Shown piece by piece: positions 9,207 to 17,379 of a DNA stretch of 64,000 nucleotides (the stretch's first letter is position 1; the number at the start of each line of letters is the position of its first letter). The DNA is taken from NCBI RefSeq assembly GCF_039538765.1, contig NZ_BAABCJ010000002.1, forward strand, positions 496,001 to 560,000. Reading direction: 5' to 3'. This DNA comes from Zhihengliuella alba (GTDB lineage: Bacteria > Actinomycetota > Actinomycetes > Actinomycetales > Micrococcaceae). A program made the translations under genes and the position numbers. The notes below the pieces were generated by a model. The model was not told where the DNA came from, ran no database searches, and saw only the letters and a program-made list of their open reading frames with translations.

Positions 9207-9799
9207 CACGCGCCGGACCAGGCCAGACGGTGCCGCAGCTGCGCCCGGACCTGAGGCCACTCGGAGGCGATGATCGAGTAGACGCAGGTGTCGCGGAGCG
9301 AACCGTCCGCGGTCCGACGGTGTGCGCGCAGCACGCCGTCCAGTTTCGCCCCGAGACGTTCGATGGCCTGCCGCGACTGATGGTTCATCCAGTGGGTCCG
9401 GAACTCGACGGCCGGGCAATCGAGCGTCTCGAAGGCGTGGGTCAGGAGCAGCAGTTTGGACTCCGCATTGGTCCCCGTCCCGTGGGCCGAGCGCCGGTTC
9501 CAGGTGTAGCCGATCTCCACCCGCGGCAGCTCGCGGTCGATGTTCGCGAACGAGGTCATACCGAGGACCCTGCCGGTGGCGTCGACCGCCGTGAAGGGCA
9601 TCATCTCCCCGCGGTCCCGGCGCTCCAGGCGGGCGGCGATCTCGCCCGCCATCTCCTCGGGCCTGGGCACGAGCGTGTACCAGAGGTTCCACAACTCACC
9701 GTCGCTCGCGGCGTCCACCAACCCCTCGTGATGCCTGTGCTCCAAGGGTTCGAGGGTCACGAGGCGCCCGCTGAGCGTCGGTGTGGTCCATGCGTCCAT
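9206..9799 (-). CDS. GNAT N-acetyltransferase, RimJ/RimL-like
   Basis: 197 residues. Core GNAT pattern: VEIGYTWNRRSAHGTGTNAESK covers beta-4 and the acetyl-CoA loop, and a RimJ-type VEFRTHWMNHQSRQAIERLGAKLDGVLR C-terminal half follows (quoted in parts of the same stretch, residues about 92-165). Likely acetylates a protein N-terminus or small amine. First gene of a two-gene operon with the phosphatase; ATG 9799 sits exactly six bases after a TAGGCT box, so it is probably leaderless. Confidence 0.8.
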   Translation of the reverse strand: MDAWTTPTLSGRLVTLEPLEHRHHEGLVDAASDGELWNLWYTLVPRPEEMAGEIAARLERRDRGEMMPFTAVDATGRVLGMTSFANIDRELPRVEIGYTWNRRSAHGTGTNAESKLLLLTHAFETLDCPAVEFRTHWMNHQSRQAIERLGAKLDGVLRAHRRTADGSLRDTCVYSIIASEWPQVRAQLRHRLAWSGA

Positions 9800-9811
9800 G
9801 CGCTCAGCCTA
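9800..9811 (-). promoter_or_regulatory. -10 box spaced six bases from ATG 9799 (leaderless promoter)
   Basis: Minus-strand TAGGCT (9811-9806), six bases, ATG. Confidence 0.6.
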
Positions 9812-9828
9812 ACGATGCGCCGGGCGGA

Positions 9829-10677
9829 TCAGCTCCAGTCGAAGAAGCCCCGGCCGGACTTGCGGCCCAGCTCGCCCTGGGCGACCTTGTCCCGCAGGAT
9901 CTGAGGCGGCGCGAAGCGCGGGCCCAGCGTCGACTCGAGGTACTCGGCGATGCCCAGCCGGACGTCGAGCCCCACGATGTCGGTGGTGCGCAGCGGGCCG
10001 GTGGGATGCTTGTAACCGAGGACCATGGCGTTGTCGATGTCCTCCGGGCTGGCGACGCCCTCCTCCACCATCCGCATGGCCTCGAGCGCGATCGCAACGC
10101 CGAGACGGGAGGACGCGAAGCCGGGTGCGTCGTTGACGACCACCGGCGTCTTCCCGAGGGCCTCGGTCCATGCGCGGGCATCGGCGACGAGAGCGTCCTG
10201 GGTCTGCTTCCCGATGACGACCTCGATCAGCTTCGAGGCCGGAACCGGGTTGAAGAAGTGCAGCCCCAGGAACCGTCCGGGCCGGCGCAGCTGCTCGGCG
10301 ATTCCCGAGACGGAGAAGGACGAGGTGTTGGAGGCCAGCACGGCGTCCTCGCCGAGGCGCTCCTCGACGTTGCGCAGGGACTCGATCTTCAGGTCCCAGA
10401 TCTCCGGCACGGCCTCGACCACGAGGTCCCGGTCGGCGAAAGCGGCGTAGTCGGTGCTCACACGCAGCCGCGCGGCGTAGTCGCCCTCGGGCAGGCCGCG
10501 CTCGATCGACTTCGCCACCGCGGACTCGACGCGGCCGCGCGCGGCCGCCGCGGCGTCGTCGTTCGCCTCGACGACGACGACGTCCGCGCCGTTGATGAGG
10601 AAGGCGTGGGCGATGCCGGCCCCCATGCGGCCGCCGCCGAGGACGCCGACTCGTGCGGGCAGGAGAACGTCGGTCAT
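9829..10677 (-). CDS. paaH: 3-hydroxyacyl-CoA dehydrogenase (PaaH-like)
   Basis: 282 residues; NAD-dependent oxidation of 3-hydroxyadipyl-CoA or 3-hydroxybutyryl-CoA. Rossmann motif GVLGGGRMGAG at residues about 11-21, SNTSSFSV, the HFFNPVP motif carrying the catalytic histidine, and NDAPGFASSRLG in the C-terminal domain. Third gene of the operon thiolase, hydratase, dehydrogenase; 11-bp gap to the hydratase. Substrate assignment rests on the neighbouring thiolase, which looks like the beta-ketoadipyl type. A general short-chain beta-oxidation role is the main alternative. Confidence 0.85.
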   Translation of the reverse strand: MTDVLLPARVGVLGGGRMGAGIAHAFLINGADVVVVEANDDAAAAARGRVESAVAKSIERGLPEGDYAARLRVSTDYAAFADRDLVVEAVPEIWDLKIESLRNVEERLGEDAVLASNTSSFSVSGIAEQLRRPGRFLGLHFFNPVPASKLIEVVIGKQTQDALVADARAWTEALGKTPVVVNDAPGFASSRLGVAIALEAMRMVEEGVASPEDIDNAMVLGYKHPTGPLRTTDIVGLDVRLGIAEYLESTLGPRFAPPQILRDKVAQGELGRKSGRGFFDWS

Positions 10678-10688
10678 GGTCACTTCTC

Positions 10689-11531
10689 TCACTTCTTGGA
10701 CTCGCTCGTTGGAGACTCGGTCTTCTGGGATCCAGTCTTCTTGCGGTCCAGGAACTCCTGCATGCGCCGGAACTTCTCCTCCGACTCGAAGAGCATCCCC
10801 TGGGCCAGGGTGTCGATCGCCGGGTGTGCCTCCCGTGGTGCGTGGAACACGGACTTGGTGATGCGGACGGCCAGGGGGTCCTGGGCGGCGATGCGGTCCG
10901 CCAGGGCGTGGGCTGCGTCCAGCAGATCCGGCCCCGGGACCAGCTCGGTGACGAGCCCGGCGGCCAGGCAGGCCTCGCCGTCGAGGATCCTTCCGGCCAG
11001 GAGGATCTCCTTGGCCAGCGGCTCGCCGACCAGTTCCTTCAGCCGCCACGTGGCGCCGGCGGCGGCCATGATCCCGAGGTTGGCCTCCGGCTGGCCCATC
11101 CGCAGCTCGGGCGTGCCGAGGCGGAAGTCCGCGGCGTAGGCGAGCTCCGCCCCGCCGCCGAGCGCGTAGCCGTCCAGGGCGGCGATGACCGGCAGTGGCA
11201 GCCGGGCGATCCGGTCGAAGACGCCGGAGTTGATGCCGGCGAGGGCGTCCGCACGGCGGCGCTCGCGCAGCTGGGCGATGTCCGCACCGGAGGCGAAGAT
11301 CCCCTTGGCGCCCCTCGGGTTCTCCTCCGTGGGCGCCTGCGAGGGCGTCCCGGAGAGGATCAGGATCCGCGGCGTGCGCTCCAGCTCGGCGCAGACGGCA
11401 TGGAGCTCGTCTACCATCGTCTGGTCGATCGCGTTTCGCACCTCGGGCCGGTGCAGCTGCACCAGGAGGCGGTCCTCGCCGGTGGTGAGCTTCAGCGTGG
11501 TGAAGTCGGCGGCATTCAGCCCTTCAGTCAT
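10689..11531 (-). CDS. Enoyl-CoA hydratase/isomerase family protein (PaaF-like)
   Basis: 280 residues, crotonase fold. The oxyanion-hole segment FASGADI and the ALGGGAELAYAADF segment are clear, and QPEANLGIMAAAG carries one of the usual catalytic glutamates. A 10-residue insertion (SGTPSQAPTE) precedes the first loop. The C-terminus is a Lys/Ser/Thr-rich tail. It starts two bases after the thiolase stop, so it is in the same transcript. It would hydrate 2,3-dehydroadipyl-CoA if the module serves phenylacetate breakdown. Confidence 0.82.
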   Translation of the reverse strand: MTEGLNAADFTTLKLTTGEDRLLVQLHRPEVRNAIDQTMVDELHAVCAELERTPRILILSGTPSQAPTEENPRGAKGIFASGADIAQLRERRRADALAGINSGVFDRIARLPLPVIAALDGYALGGGAELAYAADFRLGTPELRMGQPEANLGIMAAAGATWRLKELVGEPLAKEILLAGRILDGEACLAAGLVTELVPGPDLLDAAHALADRIAAQDPLAVRITKSVFHAPREAHPAIDTLAQGMLFESEEKFRRMQEFLDRKKTGSQKTESPTSESKK

Positions 11532-11533
11532 GA

Positions 11534-12754
11534 TCAAACCCTTTCCACCAGCAGGGCCGCGCCCTGGCCGACGCCGACGCACATGGTCGCCAGCCCCATC
11601 GAGCCGGGGCCGGCCTCGCGCTCGAGGCGGCCGAGCAGGGTGATGGCCAGCCGGGACCCGGACGAGCCGAGCGGGTGGCCGAGGGCGATCGCGCCGCCGT
11701 CGTTGTTGACGACCTCCGGGTCGAGCCCGAGCTCCCGCATGCAGGCGAGCGACTGGGAGGCGAACGCCTCGTTGAGCTCGACGGCGGCCACGTCGGCCAG
11801 GGTGCGGCCCGTGCGCTCCATCAGCTTGCGGGTCGCCGGGACCGGCCCCATGCCCATGATCTCCTGGGGCAGGCCGGCTGAGGCACCGCCGAGGATGCGG
11901 GCGCGCGGCGTCAGCCCGTACTTCTCGAGGGCGGCCTCGGAGGCCACGACGATGGCGGAGGCGCCGTCGTTGAGGGTGGACGCGTTGCCGGCGGTGACCA
12001 CCGAGCCGCCCTCGACCACCGGACGCAGGCCGGCGAGGACCTCGGCGGTGGTGCCGGCGCGCGGGCCCTCGTCGGTATCGACGACCGTGACCTTGCCCTT
12101 GCGGCCCTTGACCTCCACCGGAACGATCTCGTCGGTGAAGCGGCCGGCCTCGATCGCGGCGATCGAGCGCTCGTGGGAGCGGACGGCGAACGCGTCGCAG
12201 TCCTCGCGGGAGACGTCGAAGGCGCGGGCGACTTCCTCGGCCGTCTCCGGCATCGAGTAGGTGGCCTTGCCGTCGCGGGAGAGCTCGCCGGAGAGGAAGG
12301 CCGGGTTCGGGAAGCGCCAGCCGATCGAGGTGTCGTAGACCTGGCCGGGCTTGGCGAACGCCGTGGCGGGCTTCTCCATGACCCACGGGGCACGGGACAT
12401 GGACTCGACGCCGCCGGCGACCACGATGTCCGCGGCACCGGCGGCGATCATGTGCTGGGCCATCGTGATGGCGGACATCCCCGAGGCGCAGAGCCGGTTG
12501 ACCGTGATGCCCGGGACGGTGTCCGGGTAGCCGGCGAGCAGCCACGCCATGCGGGCGACGTTGCGGTTCTCCTCGCCGGCGCCGTTGGCGTTGCCGAGGA
12601 TCACCTCGTCGACGACGGCGGGGTCCAGGCCCGCGCGCTCGACGGCGGCGCGCACCGTGAGGGCTGCGAGGTCGTCCGGGCGGACCGAGCTGAGGACGCC
12701 GCCGTAGCGGCCCACCGGCGTGCGGGCCCCGCCCACCAGGAATGCTTCTGCCAT
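11534..12754 (-). CDS. Thiolase, beta-ketoadipyl-CoA type (PaaJ/PcaF-like)
   Basis: 406 residues. Catalytic C89 in NRLCASG, H360 in GHPLGSSG and C392 in MCVGVG are all present. The stretch MSRAPWVMEKP followed by DTSIGWRFPNP and SMPETAEEVA is what distinguishes 3-oxoadipyl-CoA thiolases from acetoacetyl-CoA thiolases in my experience of the family. First gene of a three-gene operon, with AAGGAGC before ATG 12754. An inverted repeat resembling a TetR-family operator lies about 115 bases upstream. No ring-opening (paaA-E) or ligase gene is in the window. Confidence 0.82.
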   Translation of the reverse strand: MAEAFLVGGARTPVGRYGGVLSSVRPDDLAALTVRAAVERAGLDPAVVDEVILGNANGAGEENRNVARMAWLLAGYPDTVPGITVNRLCASGMSAITMAQHMIAAGAADIVVAGGVESMSRAPWVMEKPATAFAKPGQVYDTSIGWRFPNPAFLSGELSRDGKATYSMPETAEEVARAFDVSREDCDAFAVRSHERSIAAIEAGRFTDEIVPVEVKGRKGKVTVVDTDEGPRAGTTAEVLAGLRPVVEGGSVVTAGNASTLNDGASAIVVASEAALEKYGLTPRARILGGASAGLPQEIMGMGPVPATRKLMERTGRTLADVAAVELNEAFASQSLACMRELGLDPEVVNNDGGAIALGHPLGSSGSRLAITLLGRLEREAGPGSMGLATMCVGVGQGAALLVERV

Positions 12755-12870
12755 GGATGCTCCTTCGGATCCCCGGCCTCCAGCCGACGGATGGCCTGCC
12801 GGAGACGGACTCGGGCCGCGGGCGGCTGCCGCCGGGCCTGCGGATTGCGGACTGGGTGGCCGGGCGATTT

Positions 12871-12884
12871 ACCGACCGTTCGTT
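12871..12884 (-). promoter_or_regulatory. Candidate TetR-family (PaaR-like) operator
   Basis: ACCGACCGTTCGTT is an imperfect 14-bp palindrome (10 of 14 positions symmetrical), in the spacer between the thiolase operon and the divergent VOC gene. ACCGACCG/CGGTCGGT-type sites are typical for TetR regulators of acyl-CoA pathways in actinobacteria. Which of the two genes it controls is not decided; the regulator is not in the window. Confidence 0.5.
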
Positions 12885-12964
12885 CACTAATAGTGTCACC
12901 GGTCACCGCGCCGGTCAACTGCCCACCCCCGCCCGGATCCCTTGCCACGGCCCGGGTGCGCGTC

Positions 12965-12976
12965 TAGGTTGACCCC
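12965..12976 (+). promoter_or_regulatory. -10 box spaced six bases from ATG 12977 (leaderless promoter)
   Basis: TAGGTT at 12965-12970, then gacccc, then ATG. Confidence 0.6.
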
Positions 12977-13420
12977 ATGAAGCCCACTCTTCAGATCGTC
13001 CTGGACTGCGCCGATCCGCACGAGCTCGCCGCCTGGTGGGCCGAGACGCTCGAGTGGGAGGTGGAGCCGAGCAACGAGGACTTCATCCGCAGGATGATCG
13101 CCGACGGCCACGCCACCGACGCCGACACTCGCGAGTTCCGCGGGACCCTGGTCTGGCGGGAGATGGCAGCGCTCCGGGAGCCGGGCGGGCCCGGCCGGAT
13201 GCTCTTCCAGCTGGTGCCGGAGCCCAAGACCGTCAAGAACCGGATGCATCTGGACCTGCACCTGGGCCCGGACGGCCAGGGCACCGACGAGGCCGGTCGG
13301 GACGCCGCCCGCGACGGACTGGTGGCCCGCGGCGCCACATTCCTCTACTCCGAGCGCCAGGGGCCGTTCGTCTGGCACACGCTCGCGGACCCCGAGGGCA
13401 ACGAGTTCTGCATCGCCTGA
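12977..13420 (+). CDS. VOC-family (glyoxalase-like) protein
   Basis: 147 residues, two half-modules of the vicinal oxygen chelate fold. LQIVLDCADPHELAAWW opens the first, and MHLDLHLG (candidate metal His) and LADPEGNEFCIA (candidate metal Glu) belong to the second. It resembles the actinobacterial glyoxalase-like/bleomycin-resistance-like proteins of unknown substrate. Single gene, leaderless-type promoter, convergent with the permease (4-bp gap). Confidence 0.75.
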   Translation: MKPTLQIVLDCADPHELAAWWAETLEWEVEPSNEDFIRRMIADGHATDADTREFRGTLVWREMAALREPGGPGRMLFQLVPEPKTVKNRMHLDLHLGPDGQGTDEAGRDAARDGLVARGATFLYSERQGPFVWHTLADPEGNEFCIA

Positions 13421-13424
13421 CTCT

Positions 13425-14879
13425 CTAGGAGTAGAGCTCGCTGGCCGGCTTGTTGTGCCGGACGCGGAGCCATCCGAGCCACAGGGCGAGCCCGAACAGC
13501 GGGATGCAGGCGATCGTGTAGAGACCGAGGCGGAACACGTCCCCGGTGGCCGGGTCTACCCGGGTGTCGAAGGCGACGAGCACGCCGATGAGCAGCAGCG
13601 CGCCGAGGCCCGCCCAGCTGGTCCACGGCGAGCCGGGCATCGGCAGCGAGGACACGAGGCCCTTCTTCCGGCGCAGTCCGAGCTGGGAGGCGAAGATGGC
13701 GCCCCAGGTGCAGAGCACGCCGATCGAGGCGGAGTTCAGCGCCAGCTCGAACGCGTACGTCCCGCCCAGCCAGATGTTCAGCAGGATGCCGAAGAAGTAG
13801 AGCACCCCGACCGTCAGGATGGCCGCGTAGGGCACGTGCCGGCTGTTCATGCGGGCCAGCCACACGGGCGCGTGGCCGTTGTGGGCCATGGCGCGGAAGA
13901 CGCGGCCCATGGAGTACAGGCCGGAGTTGCACGAGCTGAGGGCCGCGGTGATCACCACGATGTTCATCGCGTCGCCGATCCACGACGCGCCGATCTGGGA
14001 GAAGACGGTGACGAACGGCGACTCGCCGGCACTGTAGGCGTCGTGCGGCAGCAGCATGGCCAGCAGCGTCACGGAGCCGACATAGAAGACCACGATGCGC
14101 AGCACCACCGCGCGGATGGCCTTGGGGACCTCGCGCTTGGGGTCCTGCGCCTCGCCCGCCGTGATGCCGACCATCTCGATGCCGTTGTAGGCGAAGATCA
14201 CCGAGTTCAGCACGAGGATCGAGACCATCACGCCGTTCGGGAACAGGCCGCCCTCGGAGGCGAAGAGGTTGGACACGGAGGCGGTGTGCTCGCCGATTCG
14301 GGCGTTGAGCACCACCAGGACGGTGCCGACCACCAGGAAGATGACGATCGCCGAGACCTTCAGCAGCGAGGCCCAGAACTCGGTCTCGCCGAAGGCCTTG
14401 GCGCTGAAGAGGTTGATCGAGACCAACAGGAGCAGGGCGGCGATCGCCGCGACCTCCAGAGGCACGTTCGGGAAGAAGAACTGGAAGTAGAGGCCGATCG
14501 CGATGAGCTCGGCGATACCCGTCATGACCCAGTTCAGGGCGTACATCCAGCCGGAGAGGTAGGCGCCTTTGGCGCCGAACATCTCCCCGGCGTAGCTGAC
14601 GAACGAGCCCGATGTGGTCCGGTACATGACGAGCTCGCCGAGCGCGCGCATCAGGAAGTAGGCGATGACGCCGGCGAGCGCGTAGGAGACCAGCAGGGCG
14701 GGGCCGGTGGTGGCCAGGAGCCCGCCGGCGCCCAGGAACAGGCCGACGCCTATGGCGCCGCCCATCGCGATCATCTGGATGTGCCGACGGGAGAGGGACT
14801 TCTGGTAGCCCTCGGCGGTGAGGGCGGTGGTGGTTTCCGGGACGGGGGTTCTCGCGTCCGGACGCAGGGATTGAGACAC
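13425..14879 (-). CDS. APC-superfamily amino acid permease, AnsP-like (probable L-asparagine permease)
   Basis: 484 residues with about 12 hydrophobic segments; inner-membrane secondary importer. MIAMGGAIGVGLFLGAG is the unwound TM1 substrate site of the AAT family, and the SGSFVSYAGEMFG and AYNGIEMVGITAGEAQDP blocks match the family well. Similarity to what I recall of mycobacterial AnsP proteins (SGSFVSYA, GWMY.LNW.MTGI) suggests asparagine, but GABA or other amino acids are possible. GTG 14879 follows AAGGAAAG. Single gene. Confidence 0.78.
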   Translation of the reverse strand: MSQSLRPDARTPVPETTTALTAEGYQKSLSRRHIQMIAMGGAIGVGLFLGAGGLLATTGPALLVSYALAGVIAYFLMRALGELVMYRTTSGSFVSYAGEMFGAKGAYLSGWMYALNWVMTGIAELIAIGLYFQFFFPNVPLEVAAIAALLLLVSINLFSAKAFGETEFWASLLKVSAIVIFLVVGTVLVVLNARIGEHTASVSNLFASEGGLFPNGVMVSILVLNSVIFAYNGIEMVGITAGEAQDPKREVPKAIRAVVLRIVVFYVGSVTLLAMLLPHDAYSAGESPFVTVFSQIGASWIGDAMNIVVITAALSSCNSGLYSMGRVFRAMAHNGHAPVWLARMNSRHVPYAAILTVGVLYFFGILLNIWLGGTYAFELALNSASIGVLCTWGAIFASQLGLRRKKGLVSSLPMPGSPWTSWAGLGALLLIGVLVAFDTRVDPATGDVFRLGLYTIACIPLFGLALWLGWLRVRHNKPASELYS

Positions 14880-15001
14880 GCGCGCTTTCCTTGTGGGTTA
14901 GCAGATGAGGGGATGCCACGGGCCCCGCCGGGTGCGGCGGGAGGGGCGACAGCGCAATAGTGTAGACCTCGTCACTGGGAACGAAGGCCGGCGGGGACGG
15001 G

Positions 15002-15057
15002 CACCTGCCGGCACCCACCTGCCGGCACCCACCTGCCAGCACCGTCCTGCCAGCATC
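15002..15057. repeat. 14-bp tandem repeat, four units, upstream of menB
   Basis: Units at 15002, 15016, 15030 and 15044. The first two are identical (CACCTGCCGGCACC), the third differs at one base, the fourth at four. The array ends 15 bases before the menB -10 box, so it covers the -35 and upstream promoter region. Confidence 0.9.
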
Positions 15058-15071
15058 AGGGGGCCCGGGAT

Positions 15072-15083
15072 TAGACTCGGTCC
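15072..15083 (+). promoter_or_regulatory. -10 box spaced six bases from GTG 15084 (leaderless promoter of men genes)
   Basis: TAGACT at 15072-15077, six bases, GTG. Confidence 0.65.
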
Positions 15084-16043
15084 GTGACCACTGACCCAGC
15101 TTCCGTGCCCCCGAAGGTCTCCGACGTGTTCGACCCGGCGCAGTGGCGCCGCGTCGACGGCTTCGACCTGCAGGACGTCACCTACCACCGGCAGGTCGAG
15201 CGCGACGCCGGCGGCCGGATCGTCCGCGACCTGCCGACCGTGCGCATCGCCTTCGACCGACCCGAGGTCCGCAACGCCTTCCGCCCGGGCACCGTCGACG
15301 AGCTCTACCGAACCCTGGACCACGCGCGGATGACACCGGACGTGGCGACCGTCCTGCTCACGGGCAACGGCCCCTCCCCGAAGGACGGCGGCCACAGCTT
15401 CTGCTCCGGCGGCGACCAGCGCATCCGGGGTCGCGACGGCTACCGCTACGCCGACGGCGACTCGGCCGAGACGATCGACCCGGCCCGCGCCGGCCGCCTG
15501 CACATCCTCGAGGTCCAGCGGCTGATGCGCACCATGCCCAAGGTCGTCATCGCGGTGGTCAACGGGTGGGCGGCCGGCGGCGGGCACTCGCTGCACGTGG
15601 TGGCGGACCTGACGATCGCCTCCCGGGACCACGGGAAGTTCAAGCAGACCGACGCGACGGTCGGCTCGTTCGACGCCGGCTACGGCTCGGCGCTGCTCGC
15701 GCGGCAGGTGGGCCAGAAGTTCGCCCGCGAGATCTTCTTCCGCGCCAAGACGTACACGGCCGAGGAGATGGTGGCCATGGGCGCCGTCAACGAGGCGGTC
15801 CCGCACGAGAAGCTGGAGGAGGTCGCGCTCGACTACGCGGCGGACATCGCCCGCCAGTCGCCGCAGGCCATCCGCATGCTCAAGTTCGCGTTCAACCTGG
15901 CCGACGACGGGCTCGCCGGGCAGCAGGTCTTCGCCGGCGAGGCAACCCGCATGGCCTACATGACCGACGAGGCCGTGGAGGGCCGGGACGCCTTCCTGCA
16001 GAAGCGCGACCCGGACTGGTCCGCGTTCCCCTACTACTTCTAG
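15084..16043 (+). CDS. menB: 1,4-dihydroxy-2-naphthoyl-CoA synthase
   Basis: 319 residues, crotonase fold; ring closure of o-succinylbenzoyl-CoA in menaquinone synthesis. Family-specific blocks: RPEVRNAFRP, FCSGGDQRIRG, VVNGWAAGGGHSLHVVADLT, and TVGSFDAGYGSALLARQVG with the active-site Asp. The C-terminal DPDWSAFPYYF end is diagnostic of MenB. Start is GTG 15084, at the predicted transcription start. menE follows after 7 bases, then menA, so the three late menaquinone genes read together. Confidence 0.95.
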   Translation: MTTDPASVPPKVSDVFDPAQWRRVDGFDLQDVTYHRQVERDAGGRIVRDLPTVRIAFDRPEVRNAFRPGTVDELYRTLDHARMTPDVATVLLTGNGPSPKDGGHSFCSGGDQRIRGRDGYRYADGDSAETIDPARAGRLHILEVQRLMRTMPKVVIAVVNGWAAGGGHSLHVVADLTIASRDHGKFKQTDATVGSFDAGYGSALLARQVGQKFAREIFFRAKTYTAEEMVAMGAVNEAVPHEKLEEVALDYAADIARQSPQAIRMLKFAFNLADDGLAGQQVFAGEATRMAYMTDEAVEGRDAFLQKRDPDWSAFPYYF

Positions 16044-16050
16044 GCGCCCC

Positions 16051-17238
16051 ATGCCCACCGACACCGTCCAGCGCCTGCTCGGCGCCCTCACCGATGCCCT
16101 CGGCGGCGGGCCGGCCGTGGAGCCCGTGGACTCCGGCACGCCGGGGGCCCCGGAGATCCTCCGCCCGGACGACGCCGGCGCGGAGACCGCCGTCGTCATC
16201 CGCACGTCCGGGTCCAGCGGCGCGCCCAAGCGCACGGCGCTGAGCGTCGAGGCGCTCGCTGCGTCCTCCGAGGCGACCGCCCGCTACCTCCGGGCCGAGG
16301 GCCAGTGGCTGCTGGCCCTGCCGACGCACTACGTGGCGGGGGTCTCCGTCCTCACCCGGAGCCTGTTCGCCGGGACCCAGCCGGTCGCCGTCGACCTGGC
16401 CGAGCGCTTCACGCCGGAGCGGTTCGTGCAGGCCGCCTCCGCCCTCACGGACCGGGTCCGGATGACCTCGCTGGTGCCCACGCAGCTGCAGCGCCTGCTG
16501 GAGGACCCCGCGCCGGAGACACTCGCCGTCCTGCAGCGGTTCGACGCGATCCTGGTCGGCGGCGGCCGCACGCCCGAGGCGGTACGGGCGGCGGCCGCCC
16601 GCCACGGCCTGCGGATCCACCTCACGTACGGCATGAGCGAGACCTGCGGCGGCTGCGTCTACGACGGCGTGCCGCTGCCCGGCGTCGCCGTGTGCGAGAC
16701 CGACGGCCGGCTCTCCCTCGGCGGGCCCATGGTCGCCACGGGGTACCTGGGCGACCCGGAGCGCACCGCCGCCCACTTCGGCACCGACGCGGACGGCCTG
16801 CGCTGGTTCCTCACCGACGACGTCGGGACCTACATCCCCGACCCGGCCCCCACCGCTCCCCCGGCCGGGGCCCTCGGCGAGTACGACGGCGGCGCCCCCG
16901 ACCCGACCACCGGCACGGGTCTGGTCACGGTCGAGGGACGGATCGACGACGTCGTCATCACCGGCGGGGTCAAGGTCTCCGCCGGCGCGGTGCAGCGGGT
17001 CGTCGAGGCCGCCCCCGGCGCGGGTGACGCGCTGGTGGTGGGCATCCCGGACGAGCACTGGGGCGCCGTCGTAGCGTTCGCCTACACGGGCGACGCAGAC
17101 GGCGAGGACCTGGTCGCCGCCGTGCGCGCCGAGCTCGGCCCGGCGGCGGCCCCGAAGCGCTGGAAGCGGCTGCCGGCCCTCCCCCTGCTGCCGAACGGCA
17201 AGCCGGACCGGCAGGCCGTCCTCGCGCTCCTCGCGTAG
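16051..17238 (+). CDS. menE: o-succinylbenzoate-CoA ligase (short actinobacterial form)
   Basis: 395 residues; adenylates and thioesterifies o-succinylbenzoate to feed MenB. It starts almost at the AMP-binding core: the phosphate loop is IRTSGSSGAPKRT (about residue 51), then YGMSETCGG, then GRIDDVVITGGVKV with the hinge, then LPLLPNGKPDRQ with the catalytic lysine. The typical 450-490-residue N-terminal subdomain is partly missing, which is normal for actinobacterial MenE. Weak ribosome-binding site; probably coupled to menB. Confidence 0.9.
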   Translation: MPTDTVQRLLGALTDALGGGPAVEPVDSGTPGAPEILRPDDAGAETAVVIRTSGSSGAPKRTALSVEALAASSEATARYLRAEGQWLLALPTHYVAGVSVLTRSLFAGTQPVAVDLAERFTPERFVQAASALTDRVRMTSLVPTQLQRLLEDPAPETLAVLQRFDAILVGGGRTPEAVRAAAARHGLRIHLTYGMSETCGGCVYDGVPLPGVAVCETDGRLSLGGPMVATGYLGDPERTAAHFGTDADGLRWFLTDDVGTYIPDPAPTAPPAGALGEYDGGAPDPTTGTGLVTVEGRIDDVVITGGVKVSAGAVQRVVEAAPGAGDALVVGIPDEHWGAVVAFAYTGDADGEDLVAAVRAELGPAAAPKRWKRLPALPLLPNGKPDRQAVLALLA

Positions 17239-17379
17239 CCGGGCGGGTCCCCGGCACCGATTCGGACAATCACGCCCCCGAGGCGGACAATGGGGCGTCG
17301 GAATTCCTCCGGAGCCATCCTCCGGAGCTGCGCGGCACCGGCCGGCAGTCGACGCAGGAGCAGGCAGAGGAGACGTTCA

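Noticed and set aside
16051..17238. menE as a truncated pseudogene because of its short N-terminus
   Set aside because: All adenylation motifs are intact and short MenE proteins are normal in actinobacteria.
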